Positions 1 through 9,951 are shown, counted from the stretch's first letter. The stretch is DNA of 56,178 bases from Allobosea sp. 47.2.35 (GCF_024655635.1 NZ_JANLGI010000023.1:1-56178); one strand, 5' to 3'. Notes: a model not told the origin generated them from the sequence alone. Translations and numbers: made by a program.

Positions 1-1116
1 AGGCGCCGAGCCGGTCGCGATCGGCTGGTTCGCGTCGACGGCGACGGGAGCCTGGGCCGGCGTGCCATCGGGGCGGATCGAGACGGTGCGGACCTTGCGC
101 GGCTCGCCAAGCCCCGGCACCGGCGGCATCGGGGTCAGGCCCGGCTCCGGCGGAGCAATGCTGCGCTCGGGCGCGCTCGGAGCAGCGGCAAGCGCCGTGC
201 TGGCACCGGCGACCACGCGCGGCGGCATCGAGCGCGCAGCCTGCTGGACGTCGACCGGCTGCTCCTCGTTGTTCACGACCTTGCTCTGTGCCTGCGGGGC
301 GTCAGGGCTGCGCTCATAGATCTGCTTGTTCTGGTTGGGAATCTCGGCACCGCCGGGATTGGCGGGCGCGACCTTGACCGGGCCGGCATCGGCCGCGATC
401 ACCGGAGGCTGACCATCCTTTGTCGCGGAGCCGCCACGCAGGGTGAAGGCGGCACCGACACCGACGAGGCCGACAGCGATGACGGCTGCGGCGGCCCAGA
501 GCCCCTTGCGCGAACGGCGCGGCTCCAGATCGGGCATATCGTCTTCGCCATATTCCGGCGCCGGCATCGCCTGCTGGGCGTGGCCGTAATCATAAGCGGG
601 CGCCTGATCCTCATAGGAGGCTGGCGCGTGACGCGAGGGCGCTCCCTCGTCCAGATCGCGCGGCTGGGCCGCGCCCTGCATCGTGGCCGGGCGGGCATAG
701 GGCAGCGGCTCGGGCAGATCGAAATCGGGCTCGAAATCGCGCTGGACCGCCGGCTGCCCCGGGGCCGGCGCAGGCGCAGGCGCTTCCGCACGACGCGGCT
801 CGGTGCGGCGCAGCAGTGCCTCGAACTCGTCGAGCGCGCCGCGCATTTCGGCGGGCGGCTGGCTCGTTTCGGGAACGGCCGGCGCGGGCTGCGGCGGCAC
901 GACCTCGAAGCTCGGCTCCTGGCGCATCGCAGGGCGCGGTGGCTGGCGCCGCTCGGCGAAGATATCCTTGAGCGGATCGTCCTGCCCGACGATGCGGGTC
1001 AGTTCCGCAAGCGGGTCGGCCTGCTGCCCCGGGCGGGGCGCCTGCCCTGCTCCGCGCAGCTGGCGCTCGAGATCTTCAAGATCGAGCGCGAAACGGTTCC
1101 TAGCTGGCTCACTCAT
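1..1116 (-). CDS. SPOR-domain protein, N-terminal part (gene runs off the left edge)
   Basis: The frame opens at an ATG (protein MSEPARNRFALDLEDLER) and stays open to base 1, giving 372 codons without a stop, so the C-terminus lies outside the window. The first ~190 residues are Pro/Ala/Glu-rich and acidic, then comes a basic RRSRKG stop-transfer flank and one membrane helix (WAAAAVIAVGLVGVGAAF). After it is a long low-complexity Pro/Ala/Gln periplasmic linker. This cytosol-helix-linker layout is that of alphaproteobacterial SPOR-domain proteins, which bind denuded septal peptidoglycan. The SPOR domain itself would be beyond the edge and is inferred, not seen. The position just downstream of argS matches the usual dgt-argS-SPOR order and supports the call. 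The gene is 102 bp below argS on the same strand and probably co-transcribed with it. Confidence 0.75.
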   Translation of the reverse strand, partial: MSEPARNRFALDLEDLERQLRGAGQAPRPGQQADPLAELTRIVGQDDPLKDIFAERRQPPRPAMRQEPSFEVVPPQPAPAVPETSQPPAEMRGALDEFEALLRRTEPRRAEAPAPAPAPGQPAVQRDFEPDFDLPEPLPYARPATMQGAAQPRDLDEGAPSRHAPASYEDQAPAYDYGHAQQAMPAPEYGEDDMPDLEPRRSRKGLWAAAAVIAVGLVGVGAAFTLRGGSATKDGQPPVIAADAGPVKVAPANPGGAEIPNQNKQIYERSPDAPQAQSKVVNNEEQPVDVQQAARSMPPRVVAGASTALAAAPSAPERSIAPPEPGLTPMPPVPGLGEPRKVRTVSIRPDGTPAQAPVAVDANQPIATGSAP

Positions 1117-1218
1117 GGTACGATCCATTCCAGCACAAGCCGCCTCCTCCTATGGAAGAACCGGGAACTCTGTGCGGTCAACCTGACCTTGTGCGCGCCG
1201 CCGGAAAAGCCTTTTCCG

Positions 1219-2994
1219 TCAGCGCATCTCTTCCGGCGCCGCAACTCCGGCGACAGCCAGACCGGAAGCAAGGACGCTGCGCACCGCGTGCACGAACGCC
1301 AATCTCGCCAAGGTCGACTTTCGATCAGTTTGATTAACGAACCGTAATTGCGGCGAGTCTTTGCCCTTGTTCCAGAGCGAGTGGAAGGCGCTCGCCAGTT
1401 CGTGCACGAAGAATGCCACGCGATGCGGCTCGTGAGCCGCGGCAGCGCCCTCGATGATTCGCGGATAGGAAGCGAGCATCTTGACGATGCCGATTTCCGC
1501 CTCGTCGACCAGGATCGAGAGGTCGGCCCCGGCCAGCGCCGGCGTCGACAGGTCGAGATCGGGGAACGCCTCGCGCGCCTGCCGGAAGATCGAGGCGCAG
1601 CGCGCATGCGCGTACTGGACGTAGAAGACCGGGTTGTCCTTCGACTGCTCGACCACCTTGCCGAGATCGAAATCCAGCGTCGCATCGTTCTTGCGGAAGA
1701 TCATCATGAAGCGCACCGCATCGCGGCCGACCTCGTCGATGACCTCGCGCAGCGTGACGAAATCGCCCGAGCGCTTCGACATGCGCACCTGCTCGCCGTT
1801 CCGCAGCAGCCGCACGAGCTGACAGAGCTTGACGTCAAGGGAGCCCTGCCCGCCCGTCACCGCTTTCACCGCCGCCTGCATGCGCTTGACATAGCCGCCA
1901 TGGTCGGCGCCCCAGACGTCGATCATCTCGGGGAAGCCGCGCATGAACTTGGAGCGGTGATAGGCGATGTCATTGGCGAAATAGGTATAGCTGCCATCCG
2001 ACTTCAGCAGCGGCCGGTCGACATCGTCGCCGAACTTGGTGGCCCGGAACAGGGTCTGCTCGCGATCCTCCCAGTCCTCGTCCTTCTGGCCCTTCGGCGG
2101 CGGCAGGCGGCCTTCATAGACGAGGTCGCGGGCGCGCAGGTCCTCGATGGTCTGGTGCACGGCGTTGGAATTGCCGTCCCGTCCCTGCAGCGAACGCTCC
2201 GAGAAGAACAGCTCGTGGACGACGCCGAGCGCGGCGAGATCGTCGCGGATCATCGCCATCATGCCGTCGATCGCTGCCTGCCGGACGAGCGGAAGCCAGT
2301 CCCATTCGGCCTTGTCACGGAGCGCCGGCCCATATTGCTCGGCGAGCGCCTTGCCGACCGAGACCAGATAATCGCCGGGATAGAGCCCCTCGGGGATCGC
2401 GCCGATATCCTCGCCCAGCGCCTCGCGATAGCGCAGGAAGGCGGAGCGGGCGAGCACGTCGACCTGCGCACCGGCATCGTTGATGTAGTATTCGCGGGTG
2501 ACGTCATGGCCGGCGAAGGCGAGCAGGCTCGCCAGCGCATCGCCAAACACCGCGCCGCGGCCATGGCCGACATGCATCGGCCCGGTCGGGTTGGCCGAGA
2601 CATACTCGACATTGACCTTCGGCTCGGGCTTGGGCGCGCCGCGCCCGTAATCCAGCCCCGCCTCGATCGCCGCCTTCAGAACCGCCGTGAACACGGCCGG
2701 CTGCAGCGTGAGGTTGATGAAGCCGGGGCCGGCGATCTCGGCCTTGGTGATCTCCGGGTCCTTGGACAGCTCCTCGACCAGCAGCGCGGCAAGCGCGCGC
2801 GGGTTGGTGCCAGCATCCTTGGCGAGGACCATCGCGGCATTGGTGGCGAGATCGCCATGGGCCGGATCCTTGGTCGGCTCGACCACGACGCGTGCGAGAT
2901 TGAGGCCGGCCGGGAGCGCGCCTCGCTCGGCAAGAGCCGAGAGCGCGGTGTGAAGACGGGCGGAATAGATCTCGAACAGGTTCATTGCGGCCAC
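1219..2994 (-). CDS. argS: Arginyl-tRNA synthetase
   Basis: Cytosolic class I aminoacyl-tRNA synthetase that charges tRNA-Arg. The protein starts [11 protein letters not shown] and has an N-terminal tRNA-binding (Add-1) domain over the first ~110 residues. The catalytic domain contains [15 protein letters not shown], where HVGH is the HIGH signature, and a later [11 protein letters not shown] segment at the KMSKS position. The C-terminal ~120 residues ([16 protein letters not shown]) form the DALR anticodon-binding domain. About 590 residues is normal length. A GTG at 2994 and an ATG at 2985 are in frame; the ATG gives the usual MNLFE start and may be the true one. Neither has a strong Shine-Dalgarno site. 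It follows dgt by 26 bp and is likely in its operon. Confidence 0.96.
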   Translation of the reverse strand: MAAMNLFEIYSARLHTALSALAERGALPAGLNLARVVVEPTKDPAHGDLATNAAMVLAKDAGTNPRALAALLVEELSKDPEITKAEIAGPGFINLTLQPAVFTAVLKAAIEAGLDYGRGAPKPEPKVNVEYVSANPTGPMHVGHGRGAVFGDALASLLAFAGHDVTREYYINDAGAQVDVLARSAFLRYREALGEDIGAIPEGLYPGDYLVSVGKALAEQYGPALRDKAEWDWLPLVRQAAIDGMMAMIRDDLAALGVVHELFFSERSLQGRDGNSNAVHQTIEDLRARDLVYEGRLPPPKGQKDEDWEDREQTLFRATKFGDDVDRPLLKSDGSYTYFANDIAYHRSKFMRGFPEMIDVWGADHGGYVKRMQAAVKAVTGGQGSLDVKLCQLVRLLRNGEQVRMSKRSGDFVTLREVIDEVGRDAVRFMMIFRKNDATLDFDLGKVVEQSKDNPVFYVQYAHARCASIFRQAREAFPDLDLSTPALAGADLSILVDEAEIGIVKMLASYPRIIEGAAAAHEPHRVAFFVHELASAFHSLWNKGKDSPQLRFVNQTDRKSTLARLAFVHAVRSVLASGLAVAGVAAPEEMR

Positions 2995-3020
2995 GATTGC
3001 GGATGGAAAGCCGCCCGGCC

Positions 3021-4274
3021 CTATCGCAGCGAGGGGGTGGCGTCAAACAGGCGGCGGTGCTCGTCGAGCGCGTACCAGTCCGTCATCCCCGCGATATAGT
3101 CGGCGATACGGCGCGCGCGACGATGCTCGTCGAGCGGATCGCAGCCCGCCGCCCACTCCTCCGGCATCGCCGCCGGATCGGCGCTGAAGCGCTGGAACAG
3201 CTCGCGCACCACCTGCGCCGCATCGGCCCGGATCGGCGCGATGCGCGGGTGGCGGTACATATTGGGATAGAGGAAGCCCTTGATGTCGCGGTCGGCCTTC
3301 TCGATCACGGGGGAGAAGGCGATGACGGGAGCATCCGCCCGCCGGATCGCATCGGCATCTTCGGGCATCAGGGCCGTGAGGCGCCGCTGCGATTCCGCGA
3401 TCACGTCTTCGACGAAGCGCGTGATGACCCGCCGTACCAGCTCGTTGGTGGCGCGCGCCCGCTCCAGCCCAGGATGGCGCCGCTCGATCTCGTCGAGCAG
3501 TTCGGCCAGAAACGGCACGGCCCGGAGCTCGGCATGGCCGAACAGCCCGGCCCGCAGGCCGTCATCGATATCGTGGGCGTTATAGGCGATGTCGTCGGCC
3601 AAAGCCGCGGCCTGCGCCTCGGCCGAGGCATAGCTGTCGAGCCAGAGGTCCTGACGCTCCTGATATTCGACGATCGCGATGGGAATGCCGCTCCTGGCAT
3701 AGCGCGCTGTCGGCCGGCCCTCATGGTCGAGCAGCGGGCCGTTATGCTTGACGAGGCCCTCGAGCGTCTCCCAGCTCAGGTTGAGCCCGTCGAAATCGGC
3801 ATAGCGCCGCTCCAGCCGCGTCACGATCCTGAGCGTCTGGGCATTGTGGTCGAAGCCGCCGAACCCGGCCATGCATTCTTCCAGCGCGTCCTCGCCGGTA
3901 TGGCCGAAGGGCGTGTGGCCAAGGTCATGCGCCAGCGCCAGCGCCTCCGCCAGATCCTCGTCCAGGCCGAGCGCGCGCGCCAGGGCACGGGCGATCTGCG
4001 CCACCTCGATCGTATGGGTCAGGCGCGTGCGGTAATGGTCGCCCTCATGCGAGACGAAGACCTGCGTCTTGTGCTTCAGCCGGCGGAAGGCGGTCGAATG
4101 GATGATGCGGTCGCGGTCCCGCTGGAACTCGCCGCGCGTCGCCGAGGCCGGTTCCGCGACCAGCCGGCCACGACTCGTCGTCGAGCGGCAGGCATAGGGC
4201 GCGCGCCAGCGCTCCCCCGGCTCGGTGCCGGGCGCGAAGGAAAAGCCGGAAGACTGGCTCTGTGGATGCGGCAT
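3021..4274 (-). CDS. dgt: Deoxyguanosinetriphosphate triphosphohydrolase-like protein
   Basis: HD-superfamily dNTP triphosphohydrolase expected to cleave dNTPs to deoxynucleosides and triphosphate, helping balance nucleotide pools. Near residues 65-135 are the family signatures [27 protein letters not shown] and [17 protein letters not shown]; the two His and the HD pair form the metal site. Later segments [17 protein letters not shown] and [10 protein letters not shown] are also typical. Length (417 aa) fits the shorter alphaproteobacterial type rather than E. coli Dgt. It is the first gene of a minus-strand run with argS and the SPOR gene and is divergent from erpA, with 86 bp between starts. 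Confidence 0.93.
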   Translation of the reverse strand: MPHPQSQSSGFSFAPGTEPGERWRAPYACRSTTSRGRLVAEPASATRGEFQRDRDRIIHSTAFRRLKHKTQVFVSHEGDHYRTRLTHTIEVAQIARALARALGLDEDLAEALALAHDLGHTPFGHTGEDALEECMAGFGGFDHNAQTLRIVTRLERRYADFDGLNLSWETLEGLVKHNGPLLDHEGRPTARYARSGIPIAIVEYQERQDLWLDSYASAEAQAAALADDIAYNAHDIDDGLRAGLFGHAELRAVPFLAELLDEIERRHPGLERARATNELVRRVITRFVEDVIAESQRRLTALMPEDADAIRRADAPVIAFSPVIEKADRDIKGFLYPNMYRHPRIAPIRADAAQVVRELFQRFSADPAAMPEEWAAGCDPLDEHRRARRIADYIAGMTDWYALDEHRRLFDATPSLR

Positions 4275-4360
4275 GGCTGCCCCGTCGCGCGCCTGTCCTT
4301 GTGGAGGCGCTGCCGGGCCATTACCTTCCCGGGTAACCAGGGCGCAAGGAGCATCTGCCC

Positions 4361-4711
4361 ATGTCGATCGATCTTGCGGTCAACCCGCGCGGCATCGCGG
4401 TCACCGCGAATGCCGCCAAACGGATTATCTCGGTGATGGCGCAGGAGCCGCCGGGCTCGATGCTGCGCGTCAGCGTGGCCGGCGGCGGCTGCTCCGGCTT
4501 CCAGTACATCTTCGACGTCGATCGGGAGAGGGCGGCTGACGATCTCGTCATCGAACGCGACGGCGCGACCGTCCTGATCGACGAGACCTCGCTCGACCTG
4601 CTCGAAGGCTGCACGATCGATTTCGTCGACGACCTGATCGGCCAGTCCTTCCGCATCACCAATCCGAACGCGACCAGTTCCTGCGGCTGCGGAACGTCCT
4701 TCGCGGTCTAA
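4361..4711 (+). CDS. erpA: Iron-sulfur cluster insertion protein, HesB/IscA family
   Basis: A-type iron-sulfur carrier that passes clusters to apo-enzymes in the cytosol. The three conserved cysteines are present: C44 in GGGCSGFQY, and C108 and C110 in SSCGCGTSF near the C-terminus. Length (116 aa) is normal. The ATG is preceded by an AAGGAG ribosome-binding site. The gene is monocistronic here, divergent from dgt and convergent with the HD-GYP gene. An erpA next to dgt is common in related bacteria. IscA or SufA cannot be fully excluded, but no isc or suf genes are nearby. Confidence 0.92.
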   Translation: MSIDLAVNPRGIAVTANAAKRIISVMAQEPPGSMLRVSVAGGGCSGFQYIFDVDRERAADDLVIERDGATVLIDETSLDLLEGCTIDFVDDLIGQSFRITNPNATSSCGCGTSFAV

Positions 4712-4747
4712 AGCTCCCGCAAGCCAGCGTTACCCGCCCGCCCGCTC

Positions 4748-5860
4748 TCAGGCGGCATTCCCGGTTGCGCGCTTCAGGATCGGTTTCCCGTACTGGCCAA
4801 GCCGGGCGATCTCGGAGTCGAGAACGACCTCGCCGAAGACCCTCACGAGATCGCGGTCGAGCTTCCCGCCCATCGCGACGAGCGTCGCATAGGCATCGCC
4901 CGGTGGCATCGGCGGCTTGTAGCTGCGTCGCTCGATCAGCGCGGCATAGACGTCGCAAATGGTGATGATCCGCACGGAATCGGGAATGCCGCCGCCGCTG
5001 AGCCCGTGCGGATAGCCCGAGCCGTCGAGGTATTCGTGATGCGAGAGCACTGCGGAAAGAACCAGCGGCGCGAATCCTCCCTGCGCGACCAGCATGTCGT
5101 GCCCGATACCGGGATGCTCGCGCATGACCTCACGCTCCTCCGGCGAAAGGCCTGCAGGCTTGCGCAGGATATCGAGGGGAATCCGGGCCTTGCCGATATC
5201 GTGCAGGACAGCCGCCTCGGCGATCAGCCGCCGGTCGGCCTCGCGGAAGCCGAGCCGCTGGGCGAAAGCAGCGGCCAGCCCTGAGACGAGCAGGCAATGC
5301 TGGTACGTGGCATCGTCGTGCCGCCACACCATGTCGAGCCAGGCGTTGAGATCGCCGCCATCGGCCGCGCGGTTGAGGGCAGTGACGCTGTCCTCGATCG
5401 CCTTCATCGGCAATCCGGCGCCGGACTGAGCCGCCGCCATCAGATCGGAGAGCGCTGCCGAGGCCGCTACGAAGCGCTTCCCAAGCGCGGCCGCAGCATC
5501 GGACTGGCCGGACGGGGCCAGCAGGAGCCCGACCTTGTCGAGCAACACGGCGGTGGGGACATCGGCCGGCATGATTTCCGTCGCACCGAGCGCATTGGCC
5601 TGAATCTGGCAACGGCTCGACATGTCGCGGAGCAGGAAGATGCAATGCACACCGGCATGCAGACGCGGCGCGAGTGCCGCACGCGCCGCCTCGATGCTCG
5701 ATCGTTCGGAGAGGTCGACATCGACGACGAGAAGGCCGGCGCCTTCATGCGGGGCATCCCCGCCACCGCCAGGCGACAGCACTGCGCACGGACCCCAGAC
5801 CGAGAGAATCCGCTGCAGCGCCTGACGGCGTTCGTCGTGATCACTGAGCAGAAAAACGAT
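4748..5860 (-). CDS. Receiver-like/HD-GYP domain protein with a probable ATC start
   Basis: The C-terminal ~200 residues are an HD-GYP-type phosphohydrolase domain: AAVLHDIGKARIPLDIL carries the HD pair and HHEYLDGSGYPHGL the GYP signature. Such domains hydrolyse cyclic di-GMP. The N-terminal ~120 residues look like a degenerate response-regulator receiver (VIVFLLSDHDERR, then LLVVDVDLSE). The first canonical start in frame is the GTG at 5782, but it would delete the first receiver strand and helix. The frame continues upstream with receiver-like sequence to a stop and contains no ATG, GTG or TTG. A GGAGG at 5868-5872 lies 7 nt before an ATC codon at 5860, so I place the start there (370 aa). 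Alternatives are CTG at 5851 or an N-terminal frameshift. The domain call is firm; the start is not. Confidence 0.75.
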   Translation of the reverse strand: MVFLLSDHDERRQALQRILSVWGPCAVLSPGGGGDAPHEGAGLLVVDVDLSERSSIEAARAALAPRLHAGVHCIFLLRDMSSRCQIQANALGATEIMPADVPTAVLLDKVGLLLAPSGQSDAAAALGKRFVAASAALSDLMAAAQSGAGLPMKAIEDSVTALNRAADGGDLNAWLDMVWRHDDATYQHCLLVSGLAAAFAQRLGFREADRRLIAEAAVLHDIGKARIPLDILRKPAGLSPEEREVMREHPGIGHDMLVAQGGFAPLVLSAVLSHHEYLDGSGYPHGLSGGGIPDSVRIITICDVYAALIERRSYKPPMPPGDAYATLVAMGGKLDRDLVRVFGEVVLDSEIARLGQYGKPILKRATGNAA

Positions 5861-6019
5861 GACGCGGCCTCCGAAGGAGCCAACATCTCAAAACCGCGCG
5901 GATTGATGAACCGTAAAGCTGGCCGCGAATACTACGGCCGATAATGAACAAAAAATGAGCAAGAAAACATCGCTCAGGAAAAGACCGAGGAAGCGGCTGC
6001 AGCCTCGATCTCTTCGCGT

Positions 6020-6637
6020 TCAGTGCGCCGCCGTTGCGGCCACGCCCTGCTCCAGATGAATCTCGGCGGCCATCAGGCCCTTCGGTCCCGGTCCGTAGCG
6101 CACCAGAACCGTCTGCCCCGGCACCAGCTCGACGAGGCCGTAACGGCGCAGCGTCTCCATATGCACGAAGATGTCGGGCGCACCTTCCCCCTTCGAGACG
6201 AAGCCGAAACCGCGCAGGCGGTTGAACCACTTCACCACCATGCGCTCAAGCCCGCTCGTTGGCGAAACCGCGACATTGGTGCGCGCCATCGGCATCTCGG
6301 ACGGGTGGCGGCCGGAAGAGGTATCGATCGAGAGCACGCGCACGGCCTGGCGGCCCCGCGCCTTCTCGACGGCTTCAAGCACGATGCGAGCCCCTTCCGC
6401 TATCGTATTGAATCCATCGCGCTTCAGGATCGTGACATGGAGCAGAACGTCGGCGCCTCCTGCCTCCGGCACGACGAAGCCGTAACCCTTGGAGACATCG
6501 AACCACTTGACGTAGCCGGTAACCTCGACCGGCACCTCCGTCGCGTGGCTGCTCGGCCCATCGAGCCGCATGACACGATTGAGTGACTGGATGGGACCCA
6601 TCGGTGGCCGCCCGCTCTCACCGAATTCGTCGGACAT
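6020..6637 (-). CDS. Two-domain cold-shock protein
   Basis: Nucleic-acid-binding protein with two cold-shock domains, a form typical of alphaproteobacteria. Domain 1 (about residues 40-105) has [16 protein letters not shown]. Domain 2 (about 133-200) has [15 protein letters not shown] followed by DIFVH. These correspond to the RNP1 and RNP2 aromatic motifs. In domain 1 the RNP2 position reads DVLLHVT, less aromatic than in domain 2, so the halves may bind differently. The N-terminal ~35 residues are not conserved-looking. The start is preceded by a G-rich stretch (GGGGGTGAG). Its own promoter should lie in the 199-bp divergent gap shared with the LysE gene. Confidence 0.92.
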   Translation of the reverse strand: MSDEFGESGRPPMGPIQSLNRVMRLDGPSSHATEVPVEVTGYVKWFDVSKGYGFVVPEAGGADVLLHVTILKRDGFNTIAEGARIVLEAVEKARGRQAVRVLSIDTSSGRHPSEMPMARTNVAVSPTSGLERMVVKWFNRLRGFGFVSKGEGAPDIFVHMETLRRYGLVELVPGQTVLVRYGPGPKGLMAAEIHLEQGVAATAAH

Positions 6638-6836
6638 GTGCCGCTCACCCCCACGCGCAACGCTTGATTCGTGCTGTTACGATACCATTGCTGCCGATTC
6701 AGGATACAGCCCCGAAAAATTCGTCCACATCATCCGGCGCTCGGACAGCCGGGCAACGCGGCCCGTCGGCGAAAGCATGACGGCCAAGGCCAGGGCCATG
6801 GCATGATGCCGGAACGCCATATCAGCGGGATTCGCC

Positions 6837-7466
6837 ATGCTCGACCTGTCCACGCTCGCGCTCTTCACCGCCGCCGCGGCGGTTCTGACAGCCACACCCG
6901 GCCCCGACATGCTGCTGATCGCCTCGCGCAGCCTGAGTCAGGGCAGGATGGCCGGCCTCCTCACCTATGCCGGCATCGCGATCGGCAGCTATCTCCAGGC
7001 CTTCGCGGCGGCTTTCGGCCTGTCCCAGCTCTTCATCCTCGTGCCCACGGCCTATGACGCGCTGCGCTGGGTCGGCGCCGCCTACCTCGCCTATCTCGCC
7101 TGGACGACCTTGCGCGCACAGACACCACTCTTCGCGCCGGGTCGCGTCGCCACTGTCGCCTTGCGCCGCATCTTCCTGCAGGGGCTCTGGACCAACCTGC
7201 TGAACCCGAAGATGGCGCTGTTCATGCTCGCGCTGCTGCCGCAGTTCCTGAAGCCGGAACTGGGCTCGATCGCGCTTCAGGTCATCGTCCTCGCGACGAT
7301 CCTGAACGTCATGGGCCTGCTGATGAACGGTATCGTCATCCTCGCAGCGAGCCGCATCGGCCAGGCGTTGGCCAGCCGGCCGGCGCTGGCGCGCCTGCCA
7401 CAAAGGCTGATGGGTGCGGTCTTCGGCGGCCTCGCGATCAGGCTGGCGCTCGCCTCGCGCGACTAA
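6837..7466 (+). CDS. LysE/RhtB-family amino-acid exporter
   Basis: Inner-membrane exporter of the LysE superfamily, 209 aa with about six hydrophobic segments. The N-terminal ATPGPDMLLI is the family signature, and the G..SYLQAFAAAFGL and WVGAAYLAYLAW segments fit helices 2 and 3. Family members export basic or neutral amino acids or homoserine lactones; the substrate cannot be told from sequence. It is divergent from the cold-shock gene. Its stop codon overlaps that of the convergent sirtuin gene: CTAA at 7463-7466 serves both. Confidence 0.9.
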   Translation: MLDLSTLALFTAAAAVLTATPGPDMLLIASRSLSQGRMAGLLTYAGIAIGSYLQAFAAAFGLSQLFILVPTAYDALRWVGAAYLAYLAWTTLRAQTPLFAPGRVATVALRRIFLQGLWTNLLNPKMALFMLALLPQFLKPELGSIALQVIVLATILNVMGLLMNGIVILAASRIGQALASRPALARLPQRLMGAVFGGLAIRLALASRD

Positions 7467-8218
7467 CCGGACAACGCTCCCAATACAGCCCCGCTCTCGG
7501 CGCGGATGACGAGATCGGCGATCGGGTCGAGCTCCGTCGGCTCGCGGTTGAGGATGACGAGCTTCGCGCCCTGCCGCTTGGCGATCACCGGCAGGGTCGC
7601 CGCCGGAAAGACCACGAGCGACGAGCCGACGACCAGGAACAGGTCGCATTCCAGCGCGAGCCCCTGCGCCCGCTTCATCGCCTCCTGCGGCATGGCCTGC
7701 CCGAAGGAGATCGTCGCGGATTTCACCGGCCCGGCGCAGATCATGCACGCGGGCGGTTCGCCGGTGGCCTCGAAGACCGGCCGGATCGCAGCCAGTTCAT
7801 GCCGCCAGCCACAGGTCAGGCAGGTCGCATAGGTGCCGTTGCCATGCAGTTCGATCACCTTGTCCTCGGGCACGCCGGAGGCCTGGTGCAGGCCGTCGAT
7901 ATTCTGGGTGACGATGGCCGGCGAACGCCCCTCTGCCACCAGCCGGGCGAGCGCCCGGTGGCCGCTATTCGGCTCAGCACCGCGATAATGATCGTCCATC
8001 GTGAACTTGCGGCGCCAGGCCTCGATCCGGACCTCGCGGCTCTCGACGAAGGCGTCGTAGGGGATCGGCTTGTTGACCATCCAGGGCGATCCCGGCGTGC
8101 GGAAATCCGGCACGCCCGATTCCGTCGAGATGCCGGCGCCGGTGAAGCTGACGATGCTGTCCGCCTCGTCGAGCAGCTCCTGCAGGGCGGCGATGGCATC
8201 CTCGGTCTCGTCCTGCAT
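7463..8218 (-). CDS. NAD-dependent protein deacylase (sirtuin, SIR2 family)
   Basis: Removes acyl groups from lysines at the expense of NAD. The NAD-binding signature GAGISTESGVPDFR, the TQNIDGLH motif and the catalytic His in IELHGNG are present. Two Cys pairs (CLTCG and CMICAG) make the structural zinc site, and the late VVGSSLVVFPA segment is typical. The longest frame would begin at 8377, but the family N-terminus fits the ATG at 8218 (MQDETEDAIAAL), giving 251 aa. The longer frame would also overlap the divergent aminotransferase start. No nearby acetyl-CoA synthetase suggests a particular substrate. Confidence 0.92.
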   Translation of the reverse strand: MQDETEDAIAALQELLDEADSIVSFTGAGISTESGVPDFRTPGSPWMVNKPIPYDAFVESREVRIEAWRRKFTMDDHYRGAEPNSGHRALARLVAEGRSPAIVTQNIDGLHQASGVPEDKVIELHGNGTYATCLTCGWRHELAAIRPVFEATGEPPACMICAGPVKSATISFGQAMPQEAMKRAQGLALECDLFLVVGSSLVVFPAATLPVIAKRQGAKLVILNREPTELDPIADLVIRAESGAVLGALSG

Positions 8219-8324
8219 GAACCCGCCCGCTCGCTGGATTGGAAGTGCTCCAGATATGGCGCGGGTTTGCTGCGCTTCCAAGGCGATTGACGCAAAGCCA
8301 CGCACGCCGCAAACCAGTGAGACC

Positions 8325-9509
8325 ATGCCGACGACCGCCACCGCCTCGCTCAATCCCGATCTCATCGATACCGGCACGCCGCCGATCCCGGAGGCGCAAG
8401 GCTGGGCGCGCGCCTATGGCGGCGCTCGCGGCCCGCTGATCGACCTCTCGCAGGCTGTGCCCGGCGCCCCGCCCCCAGTGGCCCTGCTTGAAAAGCTCGC
8501 AGCGGCCGCGGCCGAACCCGGCAGCACGCGCTATGGTGGCATCACCGGCGATGCGCCCTTGCGCGAGGCTTATGCCACGGAGATCTCGCGCATCTACGGC
8601 ACGGCCTTCAAGCCGGCCGAGGTCGCGATCACCTCGGGCTGCAACCAGGCCTATGTCGTGACCATGATGGCGCTGGCGCGGGCCGGCGACAACGTCCTGC
8701 TGCCGACGCCCTGGTATTTCAACCACGAGATGACGCTGACGATGCTCGGCGTCGAGGCCCGCCCGCTGCCTTGCGCGCCGGAAGCCGGCTTCGTGCCGGA
8801 TGCCGCGACCGCCGAGGCGCTGATCGATGAGCGCACCCGCGCCATCGTCCTGGTAACCCCGAACAACCCGACCGGCGCGGTCTATCCGCCGCAGACCATC
8901 GCGGCCTTCGCCGCGCTCTGCGCAAGGCGCGGCATCTGGCTCGTGCTGGACGAGACCTACCGCGATTTCCTGCCCGCCGACATTGCGAAGCCACATGAGG
9001 TCTTCACGACAACGAGCTGGCAGGATTCGGTGATCGGCCTCTACAGCTTCTCGAAAGCCTATGCGATTCCGGGCTGGCGCCTCGGCGCGATCACGGCCGG
9101 CGAGCCGGCGCTCGCCCAGATCGGCAAGGTGCTCGACTGCGTCCAGATCAGCCCGGTTCGAGCAGGCCAGGCCGCGGTCACCTGGGGCATCGACGGCATT
9201 CGCGACTGGCGCGAGCGCAACCGCGCCGAGATCAACGCCCGCGCCGATCTCTTCCGCAAGGCGATGGCGCCGCTGAACGGCTGGCGCGTGCTCTCGGCCG
9301 GCGCATACTTCGCCTATGTCGCCCATCCCTTCGAGGGGGTTCCGGCAGCAGAGGTGGCGCGCCGCCTCGTCGAGGATTGCGGCGTGCTCGCCTTGCCCGG
9401 CCCCTATTTCGGCCCCGGGCAGGAGAACCACCTGCGCATCGCCATCGCGAATGTCGCGGCCGACAGGATCGAAGGCCTGCGCGAGCGGCTGACGGGGTTT
9501 TCGATCTGA
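8325..9509 (+). CDS. PLP-dependent aminotransferase, class I/II
   Basis: Cytosolic fold-type I aminotransferase of 394 aa. Visible landmarks are the STRYGGITGDAPLREAYA segment, the NNPTGA turn, LDETYRDF (Asp and Tyr that contact PLP) and YSFSKAYAIPGWRLG, with the Schiff-base lysine at K244 and the phosphate-binding Arg just after it. The start at 8325 (MPTTATASLNP) is chosen because the upstream frame is antisense to the sirtuin gene. The substrate is not determinable; the family includes aspartate-, alanine- and aromatic-type enzymes. It stands alone, and a palindromic repeat follows it at 9522-9550. Confidence 0.88.
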   Translation: MPTTATASLNPDLIDTGTPPIPEAQGWARAYGGARGPLIDLSQAVPGAPPPVALLEKLAAAAAEPGSTRYGGITGDAPLREAYATEISRIYGTAFKPAEVAITSGCNQAYVVTMMALARAGDNVLLPTPWYFNHEMTLTMLGVEARPLPCAPEAGFVPDAATAEALIDERTRAIVLVTPNNPTGAVYPPQTIAAFAALCARRGIWLVLDETYRDFLPADIAKPHEVFTTTSWQDSVIGLYSFSKAYAIPGWRLGAITAGEPALAQIGKVLDCVQISPVRAGQAAVTWGIDGIRDWRERNRAEINARADLFRKAMAPLNGWRVLSAGAYFAYVAHPFEGVPAAEVARRLVEDCGVLALPGPYFGPGQENHLRIAIANVAADRIEGLRERLTGFSI

Positions 9510-9521
9510 AGTCTCCCGCAC

Positions 9522-9550
9522 GTCACACCCGGTCCTGAGCCGGGAATGAC
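9522..9550. repeat. REP-like palindrome, GTCA..CCCGG...CCGGG..TGAC
   Basis: A 29-nt imperfect palindrome with arms GTCA-CCCGG and CCGGG-TGAC around a TCCTGAG loop. It sits in the 49-bp gap between the convergent aminotransferase and DoxX-like genes. This is the usual place for extragenic palindromes, where they can also act as transcription barriers. Similar elements occur at 28703, 28825 and 52891. Confidence 0.6.
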
Positions 9551-9558
9551 GCCTGATC

Positions 9559-9951
9559 CTACCGGAAGAGTTCCGCGTAGCGGTCGCGATAGGCCCAGAC
9601 CAGCATCGCGCCCAGCACGACGAGGATGATCGCGACCGGCAGGCCCTGCGGGTTGATCGTGGCATGGAACAGCACGATCACCGCCATCACGGGTGCGATC
9701 AGCGCGAGACCGAAGGCCGGCACGACATTCGCGATCAGGCTGAGCGCGCCGGTCAGGTTGATCGCCTTGATGAAGGGCCAGATGAAGCCGGAATCCTGCA
9801 GGGCGGTCTCGAAGACGACGCCGCGCGGGCTGGTCGGCGGGTGGATCAGGTTCGCGCCCGTGGCGAGCCACCAGAAGCCATCGACGGCGCTGATCAGGAA
9901 GATCACCCCGAGCAGGACGCGCGGGATGGTGACGAGGAAGAAGGTCTTCAT
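9559..9951 (-). CDS. DoxX-like small integral membrane protein
   Basis: A 130-aa protein with four predicted membrane helices: VLLGVIFLISAVDGFWWLA, an amphipathic mid region IWPFIKAINLTGAL, LIAPVMAVIVLFHA and a C-terminal VAIILVVLGAMLVWAY. Size and helix layout resemble the DoxX/DoxD family of uncharacterised or redox-linked membrane proteins. I chose the ATG at 9951 (MKTFFLVTIPRVLLG) over the longer frame because it gives a normal membrane-protein N-terminus, while the 45 extra residues upstream look non-coding. It is convergent with the aminotransferase. Confidence 0.75.
   Translation of the reverse strand: MKTFFLVTIPRVLLGVIFLISAVDGFWWLATGANLIHPPTSPRGVVFETALQDSGFIWPFIKAINLTGALSLIANVVPAFGLALIAPVMAVIVLFHATINPQGLPVAIILVVLGAMLVWAYRDRYAELFR

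Noticed and set aside
1348..3099. 583-codon plus-strand frame opposite argS
   Set aside because: It is a mirror of argS in GC-rich DNA; argS carries HIGH- and KMSKS-type motifs on the other strand. Similar mirror frames opposite dgt, mccA, pccA and aconitase were also rejected.
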